NCBI GenBank assembly: GCA_004557185.1
Contig: SFEP01000030.1
Coordinates: 1-28,364 of the forward strand
Direction of reading: 5' to 3'
Length of the DNA: 28,364 bases
From: Bacteroidales bacterium
Lineage (GTDB): Bacteria; Bacteroidota; Bacteroidia; Bacteroidales; Bacteroidaceae
Shown here: piece after piece, positions 16,638 through 24,735 of the stretch
Numbering within the stretch: position 1 is the stretch's first letter
Layout of the letters: each line of letters starts with the position of its first letter
Position numbers and translations under genes: made by a program
The notes under the pieces: model-generated
Seen by the model: only the letters and a program-made list of their open reading frames with translations
Databases searched by the model: none
What the model was told of the DNA's origin: nothing

Positions 16638-16824
16638 AGGTTACATGGCATAATCACACATTTTCACCCCTTCTGCCCGCCATAACGCTGCGCAGAGAGC
16701 CGCCGCCGTGCGCATCGTGCCAGCTTTGCGCGCCACGGCATGCCGCGGGACCGCCGCCTGCCGCTTTCGGCGCGACGAAGGGCACAAATAGCCCACGCAC
16801 ATCAAGCGGCTACTGAAAAAACAC

Positions 16825-16832
16825 TACCTTTG
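16825..16832 (+). promoter_or_regulatory. -7 box for the UDP-glucose dehydrogenase gene
   Basis: TACCTTTG matches TAnnTTTG and lies about 70 nt before the start at 16903. No clear -33 TTTG is seen. Confidence 0.55.
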
Positions 16833-16902
16833 CAACCACGCAGCGCATGGGCGGCAGGCTGCATGCGTGGGCATTTCCTTCTATTTCCCAAGAAATAAAC
16901 AT

Positions 16903-18177
16903 ATGAGAGATTTGGCACAAATCAAAGTGGCTGTGGCCGGCACGGGCTACGTGGGCCTAAGCATTGCCTGCCTCCTGGCACAGCACCACCACGTGGAAGC
17001 GGTGGATGTGGTGGAGGAGAAAGTGACGAAAATCAACCAGCGCATCTCGCCCATACAGGACGACTACATCGAGAAATATCTGGCCGAAAAGGAGCTCGAC
17101 CTGCACGCCACGCTCGACGCACGGGCTGCCTATGCCGACGCCGACTTTGTGGTGATAGCCGCACCTACCAACTACGACTCCATACGCAACTACTTCGACA
17201 CCTCGCACGTGGAGGAGGTGATTGACCTGGTGCGCGAGGTGAACCCCCACGCCGTGATGGTCATCAAGAGCACCATACCCGTGGGCTACAGCGCGAAACT
17301 CTATGCCCGCTACGGCCGCGACCTGCGCCTGCTCTTCTCACCCGAATTTCTGCGCGAGAGCAAGGCGCTCTACGACAACCTCTACCCCAGCCGCATCATT
17401 GTGGGCGTGCCCGGCGAGAGCCTCACACCTCACGCCGGCATGCTGGCCGAGGCGGCCCGCACCTTTGCCGCCCTGCTGCAGGAAGGGGCGCTCAAGCCCG
17501 ACATCGACACCCTCTTCATGGGGCTCACTGAGGCCGAGGCCGTGAAACTCTTTGCCAACACTTACCTGGCGCTGCGCGTAAGCTTCTTCAACGAACTCGA
17601 CACCTACGCCGAGCTCAAGGGGCTCGACACGCAGCACATCATCAGCGGCGTGTGTCTGGACCCGCGCATCGGCGAGCATTACAACAACCCCTCCTTCGGC
17701 TACGGAGGCTACTGCCTGCCTAAGGACACCAAGCAACTGCTGGCCAACTACAAGGACGTGCCCGAAAACCTCATCGAGGCCATCGTGGAGAGCAACCGCA
17801 CACGCAAGGACTTCATAGCCGACCGCGTGCTCACCATGGCGGGCTACTACAACTATTACAACCGTGGCGACTTCAATCCGCTCGAGGAACGCTCGTGCGT
17901 CATCGGCGTGTACCGCCTCACCATGAAGTCACACTCCGACAACTTCCGCCAAAGCAGCATTCAGGGCGTGATGAAGCGCATCAAGGCCAAGGGCGCCGAG
18001 GTCATCATCTACGAGCCTACGCTCAAGGACGGCAGCACCTTCTTCGGCAGCAGGGTGGTGAACGACCTCAACGCCTTCAAGCAGCAGGCGCAAGCCATCA
18101 TTGCCAACCGCTACGACCCTTCGCTCGACGACGTGCAGGCCAAGGTGTACACCCGCGACATCTTCCGCCGCGACTGA
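16903..18177 (+). CDS. UDP-glucose 6-dehydrogenase family nucleotide-sugar dehydrogenase (424 aa)
   Basis: This cytoplasmic NAD-dependent enzyme would oxidise a UDP-hexose, most likely UDP-glucose to UDP-glucuronate for surface polysaccharide. The Rossmann motif GTGYVG is at 13-18. IKSTIPVG (121-128), FSPEFLRESKA (145-155) and the catalytic Cys271 in FGYGGYCLPKDTKQL are all present. The C-terminal UDP-binding domain follows (VIGVYRLTMKSHSDNFRQSS). Length is typical of the short single-polypeptide class. ATG 16903 is chosen over an in-frame ATG 12 codons earlier because the NAD-binding strand follows it directly. No polysaccharide cluster adjoins it, so the product's use is unknown. Related UDP-N-acetyl-mannosamine dehydrogenases share these motifs; the FRQSSIQG segment fits Ugd better. 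Confidence 0.9.
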   Translation: MRDLAQIKVAVAGTGYVGLSIACLLAQHHHVEAVDVVEEKVTKINQRISPIQDDYIEKYLAEKELDLHATLDARAAYADADFVVIAAPTNYDSIRNYFDTSHVEEVIDLVREVNPHAVMVIKSTIPVGYSAKLYARYGRDLRLLFSPEFLRESKALYDNLYPSRIIVGVPGESLTPHAGMLAEAARTFAALLQEGALKPDIDTLFMGLTEAEAVKLFANTYLALRVSFFNELDTYAELKGLDTQHIISGVCLDPRIGEHYNNPSFGYGGYCLPKDTKQLLANYKDVPENLIEAIVESNRTRKDFIADRVLTMAGYYNYYNRGDFNPLEERSCVIGVYRLTMKSHSDNFRQSSIQGVMKRIKAKGAEVIIYEPTLKDGSTFFGSRVVNDLNAFKQQAQAIIANRYDPSLDDVQAKVYTRDIFRRD

Positions 18178-18212
18178 CGCCGCTCCCAGCCCGTGCCCCC
18201 GCTCCCCCTCGC

Positions 18213-18244
18213 CGCCTGTGCCGTGAAGCACTGCACGGAGGCGG
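18213..18244 (+). terminator. Possible terminator after the nucleotide-sugar dehydrogenase
   Basis: A bulged stem (CGCC...CCGTG pairing with CACGG...GGCG, loop AAGCACTG) lies about 36 nt past the stop. No T-run follows, so the call is weak. Confidence 0.35.
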
Positions 18245-18298
18245 GCGGTGACACCTATATATATTATGTGTAGAATTTTAGTGTAGAACCATTTCACC

Positions 18299-18961
18299 AT
18301 GACCCAGACAATCCCTGCCGACCTGCCCTCGCTGTTGCGCTACATCAAGCGCAGCCTGCACGGCATGATGAACGGCGTGGCCAGCGCCTCGATGCGACAG
18401 AAAGGGCTGCAATATAAAGTGAACTTCGGCGTGGAACTGCCCCGCCTGCAAGCGTGGGCTGCCGAACTGCCACACACCTACGAACTGGCCGCAGCCTTGT
18501 GGAAGGAGGACATACGCGAGTGCCGACTGCTGGCCGCCATGCTCATGCCCGTGGAACGCTTCGACACCGAATTGGCGCAGGTGTGGGTGGAGCAGATGCG
18601 CTTTGCCGAGGAGGCCGAGTGCACGGCCATGCACCTGCTTTGCCGCGTACCAGGCATTTCGCAGAAAGCCTTCGAGTGGATAGCCTCCGCCGAGGCCATA
18701 CCCCAGGTGTGCGGCTACATGGTGCTGGCACGCCTCTTCATGCAAGGGGCTGCACCCTCCGAGCGCGACGGAGCCGAGTTCCTCGACCAGGCCGCGGCCG
18801 CCCTGGCTCCCGCCGCCGATGCCTTGGTGGCAAGAGCTGCGGGCAAGGCCGTGATGAAATACATGCAAATCTCCACTGCGTGCGAAGCCGCTGCCGAGCA
18901 AATGCTGCAAGCCCTGCCCGCCAGCCCTGCCCCCGCCGCACCACAACCCGAAGCCTTATGA
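18299..18961 (+). CDS. DNA alkylation repair (AlkD-like) HEAT-repeat protein (220 aa)
   Basis: This is an all-helical protein of the size of the compact AlkD-like proteins found in Bacteroidota. Features include an N-terminal SLHGMMNGVASASMRQKG segment and YKVNFGVELPRLQAWA. Next comes LAAALWKEDIRECRLLAAML, the most recognisable AlkD/HEAT pattern (W-x-x-x-x-x-E-x-R-x-x-A). Canonical AlkD is a glycosylase releasing N3- and N7-alkylated purines. Whether this shorter protein keeps activity cannot be told from sequence; the conserved Trp/Arg/Asp trio is not clearly assignable. No signal peptide. Its TGA overlaps the ATG of the next gene (ATGA), so the two are co-transcribed. The C-terminal ~20 residues are an Ala/Pro-rich tail. 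Confidence 0.7.
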   Translation: MTQTIPADLPSLLRYIKRSLHGMMNGVASASMRQKGLQYKVNFGVELPRLQAWAAELPHTYELAAALWKEDIRECRLLAAMLMPVERFDTELAQVWVEQMRFAEEAECTAMHLLCRVPGISQKAFEWIASAEAIPQVCGYMVLARLFMQGAAPSERDGAEFLDQAAAALAPAADALVARAAGKAVMKYMQISTACEAAAEQMLQALPASPAPAAPQPEAL

Positions 18962-19671
18962 AAACACGCCACCTTACACTGGCCCTGCTGGTCCTCTGCC
19001 TCGTGCTCGGCGGTTGCCGTCGGCGCACCGTCATGGAGCATGTGCGCATCATGGTGTCGGAGCGCGTCGACACCACGCACTACGCTCACCGTGCCTACAC
19101 GCTGCCGCCTTTTCAGAGCATCGACGCGGCCTGCTTTGCCGACTTCACCTTCCACCAGACCGCGCCGGACAGCAAGCCGCGTGTGGAGGTCTGGGCACCG
19201 CGTGAACTGCTTGGCGACCTGAAGGTGAGCGTGGTCAACGGCGAACTGCGCTTCATCCTCGACCGCAGCGGCGAGACGGCTCACCGCGAGATGCCCGTCA
19301 TTCACATCCATGCCCCCTTTGTCTACCACTTCGGTCTGCACAGTGTCAAATGCCTGCGTCTGGGCCATCTGGCCATCAGCACGCCGCTCAGCATCGAGGT
19401 AGAGGGCGTGGGCCTCTGCACCGCCGCCTCCCTCAAGGCTCCCGAGGTGCAGCTCACCGTGAGCGGCGCAGGCACCGTTCGCACCGACTCGCTGCTCACC
19501 CCGCGCCTGGCCATCAATGGCGCGGGCAGCGCCGACATCACCCTCGGCGGCCTGCAGGTGGAGCAGTGCGACGCCCGCCTTGCAGGAGCCTGCCAGGTCG
19601 AGGCCAGCGGCCGTATTGGGCAACTCAACAAGCGTCTCAGTGGAGCCAGTTCGTTCCACCTTACGCCTTAG
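18958..19671 (+). CDS. GIN-domain (DUF2807) lipoprotein (237 aa)
   Basis: The start at 18958 overlaps the preceding stop and opens a lipoprotein signal peptide: LVLGGC with lipidated Cys20, followed by RRR. The mature protein has an N-terminal strand-rich region (YTLPPFQSIDAACFADFTFHQ). It continues as a right-handed beta-helix-like repeat of short strands with G-A-G turns (LTVSGAGTVRTDSL, LAINGAGSADITLGGL, LSGASSFHL). This is the hallmark of the Bacteroidota putative auto-transporter adhesin head GIN domain. The exact role is unknown in the family; it would be anchored in the outer membrane or periplasm. Codon-level overlap with the AlkD-like gene indicates translational coupling, though no functional link is known. 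Confidence 0.82.
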   Translation: MKTRHLTLALLVLCLVLGGCRRRTVMEHVRIMVSERVDTTHYAHRAYTLPPFQSIDAACFADFTFHQTAPDSKPRVEVWAPRELLGDLKVSVVNGELRFILDRSGETAHREMPVIHIHAPFVYHFGLHSVKCLRLGHLAISTPLSIEVEGVGLCTAASLKAPEVQLTVSGAGTVRTDSLLTPRLAINGAGSADITLGGLQVEQCDARLAGACQVEASGRIGQLNKRLSGASSFHLTP

Positions 19672-20042
19672 TACTGCCAACCGCGCCTTGCAAAAGACCC
19701 AAACAGGGCTTAAAGAAGGTTGAGGCATTTGGCAACCCGCATTTTCCTGCCTAACTTGCGCCCCGAAAACACACCGCCGCACGATTTTGTGAAGTCGAAC
19801 GACCCAAGAGAGACGCTCCCTTTGGCGTGGCGGGAAATTGCACTGACAAGAAAACAACCTTTTCGTTAAGCCAAATGAGCAGCGCCAAAGCTGACAGGCT
19901 TTGAGCGATGCCATGGCGAGAAAAGGTCGGATGAAATCCAACCTTTTCGTCAAGCCAAATGAGCTCGCCCAAAGCCGAGAGGATTTGAGCGATGCCATGG
20001 CGAGAAAAGGTCGGATGAAAACCAACCTATACTACAAGCAAT
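19672..20042. other. 371-bp region between the GIN lipoprotein and OmpA-like genes
   Basis: The left 180 bp show no gene or clear terminator. The right half is the two-unit 84-bp repeat (19856-20023), which ends 19 bp before the OmpA-like start. No TAnnTTTG promoter was recognised. Confidence 0.6.
19856..20023. repeat. Two-unit 84-bp tandem repeat, copy A
   Basis: Two 84-bp units (19856-19939 and 19940-20023) both begin AACCTTTTCGT and end in GGTCGGATGAAA plus two or three bases; a third unit starts and breaks off at 20028. Each unit carries ACCTTTTC near its start and GAAAAGGT near its end, so the junction folds into a hairpin (GAAAAGGT, 13-nt loop, ACCTTTTC). Both strands are stop-free in one frame, since 84 is a multiple of three. 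The same two-unit block recurs at 26709-26876. Confidence 0.9.
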
Positions 20043-20915
20043 ATGAAACATCTCACTCTCATGGCAATGGCTTGCTGCGCCCTCCTGATGACGGGCTGCG
20101 TGAGCAAAAAGAAGTATGCCGAACTCCAAACCAACTACGACCAGCTCCGCACCGAGCACACCACGCTGCAGGGCGACTACAACGACGCCAAGGTGCGCAT
20201 AGCCGAATATACCAGCGATTCCAAGAGCCTCGCAGCACGTCTGGCCGAGGAGCAGAAGCGCAACCAGGAAATGCGCGAAGCCTACGCCAAGCTCCAGGCT
20301 TCCTATCAGACCAATGTGCAGCAGGGCAACGTCAACATCTCCAAGCTCGTCGACGAAATCAACGCCTCCAACAAGTTCATCAAGCAGCTTGTGGACGCCA
20401 AGAGCAAGAGCGACTCCCTCAACCAGGCACTCACCAACAAGTTGACCCGCTCCCTCACCCGTGAGGAGATGAAGGACGTTGACGTGCAGGTGCTCAAGGG
20501 TGTGGTCTACATCTCCCTCGCCGACAACATGCTCTACAAGAGCGGCAGTTACGAAATTGGCGAACGTGCCAGCGAGACCCTCTCGAAAATTGCCAAAATC
20601 ATAGCCGACTACAAGGACTACGACGTGCTCATCGAGGGTAACACCGACAACGTGCCCATTTCGCAGAAGAACATACGCAACAACTGGGACCTCAGCGCCC
20701 TGCGTGCCTCATCGGTGGTGCAGGCCCTGCAAAACCAGTACGGCGTCGACCCCAAGCGCCTCACCGCAGCCGGTCGTGGCGAATACAACCCCGTGGCCAG
20801 CAACAGCACCGAGGTGGGCAAGCAGCGCAACCGCCGCACACAAATCATCATCACCCCGAAGCTCGACCAGTTCATGGACCTCATCGACGAGGCTCCCACC
20901 GAAGGCCAGAACTAA
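20043..20915 (+). CDS. OmpA-family peptidoglycan-binding lipoprotein (290 aa)
   Basis: The lipoprotein signal peptide ends in LMTGC (Cys19), which predicts outer-membrane anchoring. Residues about 22-135 are a charged, heptad-rich coiled coil (KKKYAELQTNYDQLRTEH, LAARLAEEQKRNQEMREAY). Residues about 145-275 form an OmpA_C-like domain. It has the peptidoglycan-binding signature: EGNTDNVPI, then NNWDLSALRASSVVQAL, then RLTAAGRGEYNPV and QRNRRTQIII, in which the Asp and Arg grip diaminopimelate. It likely tethers the outer membrane to the cell wall. The gene stands alone: a dispersed repeat lies 19 bp upstream and a terminator about 45 bp downstream. Confidence 0.93.
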   Translation: MKHLTLMAMACCALLMTGCVSKKKYAELQTNYDQLRTEHTTLQGDYNDAKVRIAEYTSDSKSLAARLAEEQKRNQEMREAYAKLQASYQTNVQQGNVNISKLVDEINASNKFIKQLVDAKSKSDSLNQALTNKLTRSLTREEMKDVDVQVLKGVVYISLADNMLYKSGSYEIGERASETLSKIAKIIADYKDYDVLIEGNTDNVPISQKNIRNNWDLSALRASSVVQALQNQYGVDPKRLTAAGRGEYNPVASNSTEVGKQRNRRTQIIITPKLDQFMDLIDEAPTEGQN

Positions 20916-20959
20916 GCACCGCCACTGCGGGAGCACACCGCTTCCGCCCCCTGACACAA

Positions 20960-20993
20960 GGCCGCACAGCATGCCCCATGCCGTGCGGCCTTT
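20960..20993 (+). terminator. Terminator of the OmpA-like gene
   Basis: A 13-bp stem with one mismatch (20960-20972 pairing with 20978-20990), a 5-nt loop CCCC-rich, then TTT. It starts 45 nt past the stop codon. Confidence 0.75.
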
Positions 20994-21081
20994 GCCGTGA
21001 AATGGCAACCGCCAGGCATCTGCATCAATAGAGTGAGGCATAAAAAAGACAGAAGTAGGGAATTGTTCACCGAAAATGTAC

Positions 21082-21089
21082 TACTTTTG
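21082..21089 (+). promoter_or_regulatory. -7 box for dxs
   Basis: TACTTTTG matches TAnnTTTG. A TTG lies 16 nt upstream (21063-21065), a shorter gap than the usual 19-21. The predicted transcript has a leader of about 165 nt. Confidence 0.5.
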
Positions 21090-21125
21090 CCTTGCCGACA
21101 GTACATGGCACAACACCCCACCGAT

Positions 21126-21177
21126 GCTGTGCCATTGTGTGAAAATCCACACACGCCGGATGCCACTGTGGCACAGC
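21126..21177 (+). promoter_or_regulatory. Structured 5' leader of dxs
   Basis: An outer perfect 9-bp stem (GCTGTGCCA at 21126-21134, TGGCACAGC at 21169-21177) encloses an inner 6-bp stem (TGTGTG 21136-21141, CACACA 21148-21153) with loop AAAATC. It lies inside the predicted dxs leader. It does not match the thiamin pyrophosphate riboswitch consensus. Possible regulatory RNA structure. Confidence 0.35.
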
Positions 21178-21260
21178 GGAAAGGCCTTACGCCCACGCCT
21201 TCGTCAGCACTACAGGCCCTTTCCTTTGTTTCAATGACTTTTTTTAGGCCTATCCTTACT

Positions 21261-23171
21261 ATGGAGCAACATAAGCCTTTTCAATATCTGCAGCACATCA
21301 ACTCGCCCGCCGACCTGCGTCGACTGCCACTGGAAGCCTTGCCGGCTGTGTGCGACGAACTTCGACAGGACATCATCAACGAACTGGCCTACAACCCCGG
21401 GCATTTCGCCTCGAGTCTCGGTACGGTGGAACTCACCGTGGCCCTGCATTACGTCTACAACACACCCTCCGACCGCATTGTGTGGGACGTGGGGCATCAA
21501 GCCTATGGGCATAAAATCCTGACGGGACGCCGCGACGCCTTCCACACCAACCGCAAGCTCCACGGCATACGTCCCTTCCCCTCGCCCGAGGAGAGCGAGT
21601 ACGACACCTTTGCCTGCGGCCACGCCTCCAACTCCATTTCTGCCGCACTGGGCATGTCGCTCGCTGCCCTGCGCATGGGCGGCGACAAGCACCACGTGGT
21701 GGCCGTCATAGGCGACGGCTCGATGAGCGGCGGGCTGGCTTTCGAAGGCCTCAACAACGCCTCCGACACCCCCAACAACATGCTCATTGTGCTCAACGAC
21801 AACAACATGAGCATCGACCGCGCCGTGGGCGGCATGAACGAGTATCTGCTGCACCTGCACACCAGCAATTGGTATAACCGCCTGCGTCTGGCCGTGTCCA
21901 ACAAACTCTCTGACTGGGGGCTGCTCAACGACAAGCGCCGCAGGTCCATTCTGCGTTTCAACAATTCCCTCAAGTCGCTCCTCACCAACCAGCAGAACAT
22001 TTTCGAGGGGCTGAACATACGCTACTTCGGGCCTACCGACGGACACAACGTGATAGAGTTGGTGCGCATCATGCGTGACATCAAGGACATGAGCGGACCC
22101 AAACTCCTGCACCTGCACACCATCAAGGGCAAGGGCTATGCGCCCGCCGAGCAGGAAGCCACCGTGTGGCACGCCCCCGGCAAGTTCGACATCGAGAGTG
22201 GCGAACGCCTGCAGGACAGCACCGACAAGCCCCGCCCGCCCCGTTTCCAGGACGTCTTTGGCGAAACCCTGCTCGAACTCGCACGCCTTAACGACCGCAT
22301 TGTCGGCGTCACCCCCGCCATGCCCACGGGCTGCTCCATGAACATACTGATGAAGGCCATGCCCGAGCGTGCCTTCGACGTAGGCATTGCCGAGGGCCAC
22401 GCCGTCACCTTCTCGGCCGGCATGGCCAAGGAGGGGCTGATACCCTTCTGCAACATCTACTCCGCCTTTGCCCAGCGGGCCTACGACAACATCATTCACG
22501 ACGCCGCCCTGCTCAACCTCCCCGTGGTGCTCTGTCTCGACCGCGCCGGTCTGGTGGGTGAAGACGGCCCCACGCACCACGGCGCCTTCGACATTGCCGC
22601 CTTGCGCACCGTGCCCAACCTCACCCTGGCATCGCCCTACGACGAAGCCGAGTTGCGCCGCCTCATGTTCACCGCGCAGCAGCCCGGCATGGGCACCTTC
22701 GTCATACGCTATCCCCGCGGCTGCGGATCGCTCGTCGACTGGCGTTGCCCCCTCGAGGCCGTACCCGTAGGACGCGGACGTCGCCTCAAGCAGGGCACCC
22801 ACGTAGCCGTGCTCTCCTACGGTCCCATCGGCACCGAGGCCGCCAAGGCCATTGCCCAGGCCGAGGCCGCCCAGCCCGGATTGAGCGTAGCACACTACGA
22901 CCTCCGCTTTGCCAAGCCCCTCGATGCCGACCTCCTCACCGAGGTCATGCAGCAGTTCAAGCACATCGTCACGGTCGAAGACGGTGCCCGCATGGGCGGC
23001 ATAGGCAGTGCCGTGCGCGAGTGGGCCGACGACCACGGCTTCTCGCCCACCATCACCCGCCTGGGCATCCCCGACGAGTTTGTGGAACACGGCACCGTGC
23101 CCCAGCTCCGCGCCCTCTGTGGCCTCGACGCCGAGCACATAGCCCAGGCACTACTCAAGTGCTTGCAATGA
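21261..23171 (+). CDS. dxs: 1-deoxy-D-xylulose-5-phosphate synthase (636 aa)
   Basis: This is the first enzyme of the MEP isoprenoid pathway. It condenses pyruvate and glyceraldehyde 3-phosphate using thiamin diphosphate, in the cytoplasm. His49 (NPGHFASSLG), DVGHQAYGHKILTGR (76-90) and the cofactor motif GDGSMSGGLAFEGLNNA (151-167) are present. So are the transketolase-like middle domain with TPAMPTGCSM and catalytic Glu378 in DVGIAEGHAVTF, and RAGLVGEDGPTHHGAFD. The C-terminal transketolase domain has VEDGARMGGIGSAV. Length is typical (620-640). ATG 21261 is chosen because family similarity starts there; an in-frame ATG at 21234 and others further upstream would only add unconserved sequence. 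It is followed after 151 bp by trkA, with a hairpin between. Confidence 0.97.
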   Translation: MEQHKPFQYLQHINSPADLRRLPLEALPAVCDELRQDIINELAYNPGHFASSLGTVELTVALHYVYNTPSDRIVWDVGHQAYGHKILTGRRDAFHTNRKLHGIRPFPSPEESEYDTFACGHASNSISAALGMSLAALRMGGDKHHVVAVIGDGSMSGGLAFEGLNNASDTPNNMLIVLNDNNMSIDRAVGGMNEYLLHLHTSNWYNRLRLAVSNKLSDWGLLNDKRRRSILRFNNSLKSLLTNQQNIFEGLNIRYFGPTDGHNVIELVRIMRDIKDMSGPKLLHLHTIKGKGYAPAEQEATVWHAPGKFDIESGERLQDSTDKPRPPRFQDVFGETLLELARLNDRIVGVTPAMPTGCSMNILMKAMPERAFDVGIAEGHAVTFSAGMAKEGLIPFCNIYSAFAQRAYDNIIHDAALLNLPVVLCLDRAGLVGEDGPTHHGAFDIAALRTVPNLTLASPYDEAELRRLMFTAQQPGMGTFVIRYPRGCGSLVDWRCPLEAVPVGRGRRLKQGTHVAVLSYGPIGTEAAKAIAQAEAAQPGLSVAHYDLRFAKPLDADLLTEVMQQFKHIVTVEDGARMGGIGSAVREWADDHGFSPTITRLGIPDEFVEHGTVPQLRALCGLDAEHIAQALLKCLQ

Positions 23172-23200
23172 ATGCCGGCCGCCGTCAGTCGGTCATGAAG

Positions 23201-23247
23201 TGCCGCGGTAAAAGTAGTCCGCACAAAGTGGCATTTTTACCGCGGCA
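23201..23247. other. Inverted repeat between dxs and trkA
   Basis: A perfect 13-bp inverted repeat (TGCCGCGGTAAAA at 23201-23213, TTTTACCGCGGCA at 23235-23247) has a 21-nt loop. It starts 29 nt after the dxs stop and has no T-run after it on the plus strand. It could be a factor-dependent terminator stem, an mRNA-stability element or an operator for trkA. Confidence 0.6.
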
Positions 23248-23322
23248 GTCTGTGTCGCTCCACCCGTCACACCAGCCCGTTCTGCCGCCACATGGCCGGG
23301 CCGATTATCAAACACCCGCATC

Positions 23323-24666
23323 ATGAAAATCATTATTGCCGGCGCTGGTGCCGTGGGAACGCATCTGGCCAAGTTGCTCTCACGCGAACACCACGACATC
23401 ACGCTCATGGACGAAACGCCGGGACGCCTCGACGACCTCGCCCTCAACTACGACATACTCACCCTGCCACTTTCGCCCTCCTCCATCAACGCCCTGCGCG
23501 AGGCTGAGGTGGGCAAGGCCGACCTCTTCATTGGCGTCACCCCCGACGAGGCGCACAACATGACAAGCTGCATGCTCGCCTCGAAACTCGGAGCCAAGAA
23601 AACCGTGGCACGTGTTGACAACTACGAGTACACGCTGCCCGAGCACCGCGACTTTTTCCGCACCGTGGGCATCGACTCCATCATCTACCCCGAAATGCTT
23701 GCGGGCCACGAAATCCTGCACAACATCAAGCGTTCCTGGATACGCCAATGGTGGGAGGTGCACGACGGTGCCCTCATCCTCCTCGGCGTCAAAGTGCGAC
23801 GCAGCGCGCACATCCTCGACATCCCCCTCAAGGACCTCTGCGGACCCGATGCCCCCTACCACATCGTGGCCATCAAGCGAGGCGACGACACCCTCATTCC
23901 CCATGGCGGCGACTGCCTGCGAGAGTTCGACATCGTCTACTTCATGACCACGCCCAAGTACATCAACTACATTCGCGATGTGGCAGGCAAGGAGGAATAT
24001 CCCGACGTGTCAAACGTCTTCATCATGGGTGGCGGCAGCACCGCCGTGCACCTGACCAACGCCATGCCCGACTACATGCGGGCCAAAATCATTGAGCACG
24101 ACACGGCACGCACCGAAAAACTCAACGAGGTCATCTACAACCCCCGCGCCATGATAATCCACGGCGACGGCCGCGATCTCGCACTCTTGCAGGAGGAGGG
24201 CATACGCCACGCACAAGCCTTTGTGGCACTCACCGAGAACAGCGAAACCAACATTCTCTCCTGCCTGGCAGCCAAACGTCTTGGCGTGCGCAAAACCGTG
24301 GCTATGGTCGAAAACACCGACTACATCGGCATGGCCGAGAGCATGGACATAGGCACCATCATCAACAAGAAAACCTTTGCCGCCAGCCACATTTACCAGA
24401 TGATGCTCCGCGCCGACGTCACCTCCGTCAAGAGCCTCACCGTGGCCAATGCCGACGTGGCCGAGTTCACCGTGAGCGACGGTACCAAGATTGCCAGCAA
24501 GCCCATCAAGGACCTCCATTTGCCCAGCACCGTCACCCTCGGCGGACTCGTGCGCAATGGCGAGGGCGTGCTCATCAACGGTAACACCATGCTCCATCCC
24601 GGCGACACGGTAGTAGCCTTCTGCCTCAGCGGCGGCATCAAGAAACTCGAAAAGTTCTTCAAGTAA
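23323..24666 (+). CDS. trkA: TrkA, NAD-binding regulatory subunit of Trk potassium uptake (447 aa)
   Basis: This is a peripheral cytoplasmic protein that binds NAD(H) or nucleotides and gates the TrkH channel. It has the classic double arrangement RCK_N-RCK_C-RCK_N-RCK_C. The first Rossmann motif is GAGAVG (7-12) with LMDETPGR following. The first RCK_C is around 140-215 (LILLGVKVRRSAHILDIPL). The second Rossmann start is MGGGSTAVHL (Gly236-238). The second RCK_C is around 370-445 (VAEFTVSDGTKIASKPIKDL, PGDTVVAFC). Length matches the 450-460 of double-unit TrkA. TrkH follows after 69 bp on the same strand, so the pair probably forms one transcription unit. ATG 23323 opens directly onto the first beta strand. 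Confidence 0.96.
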   Translation: MKIIIAGAGAVGTHLAKLLSREHHDITLMDETPGRLDDLALNYDILTLPLSPSSINALREAEVGKADLFIGVTPDEAHNMTSCMLASKLGAKKTVARVDNYEYTLPEHRDFFRTVGIDSIIYPEMLAGHEILHNIKRSWIRQWWEVHDGALILLGVKVRRSAHILDIPLKDLCGPDAPYHIVAIKRGDDTLIPHGGDCLREFDIVYFMTTPKYINYIRDVAGKEEYPDVSNVFIMGGGSTAVHLTNAMPDYMRAKIIEHDTARTEKLNEVIYNPRAMIIHGDGRDLALLQEEGIRHAQAFVALTENSETNILSCLAAKRLGVRKTVAMVENTDYIGMAESMDIGTIINKKTFAASHIYQMMLRADVTSVKSLTVANADVAEFTVSDGTKIASKPIKDLHLPSTVTLGGLVRNGEGVLINGNTMLHPGDTVVAFCLSGGIKKLEKFFK

Positions 24667-24735
24667 TCCCCCCTCCCTCTTCTTCACGCACATCTCTGGT
24701 GGGAAAATTGCATACCCATCGCAAATCCTGATTTT

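Larger units (their letters stand above)
16422..16902. other. 481-bp divergent intergenic region
   Basis: It separates the minus-strand DPP III gene and the plus-strand nucleotide-sugar dehydrogenase. It holds a promoter for each side (16607-16637 minus; 16825-16832 plus). A 7-bp leader hairpin (16836-16842 with 16864-16870) lies just after the plus-strand -7 box. A plus-strand frame at 16413-16685 has no protein-like features. Confidence 0.7.
20916..21260. other. 345-bp region between OmpA-like gene and dxs
   Basis: It contains the terminator of the OmpA-like gene, a TAnnTTTG box (21082-21089) and a structured leader of about 165 nt before dxs. The dxs frame stays open upstream to 20997, but that extension has no DXS-like sequence. 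Confidence 0.7.

Noticed and set aside
19901..20464. 187-codon plus-strand ORF beginning in the 84-bp repeat
   Set aside because: It starts inside the repeat and runs into the OmpA-like gene in another frame; openness comes from the 84-bp period and GC-rich coding sequence.
21126..21177. Thiamin pyrophosphate riboswitch before dxs
   Set aside because: The conserved CUGAGA and ACCUGA elements of the TPP riboswitch are absent.
20997..21260. 88-residue N-terminal extension of DXS
   Set aside because: The frame is open, but the sequence has no DXS similarity, crosses the likely promoter box and leader hairpin, and ATG 21261 gives the normal family length.
21231..23138. 635-codon minus-strand frame opposite dxs, and similar long frames opposite DPP III (14337-16382), trkA/trkH (24010-25431) and the CHAT genes (2017-4134, 4171-5643)
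   Set aside because: All mirror genuine genes, lack motifs or signal peptides, and show composition expected of antisense shadows.
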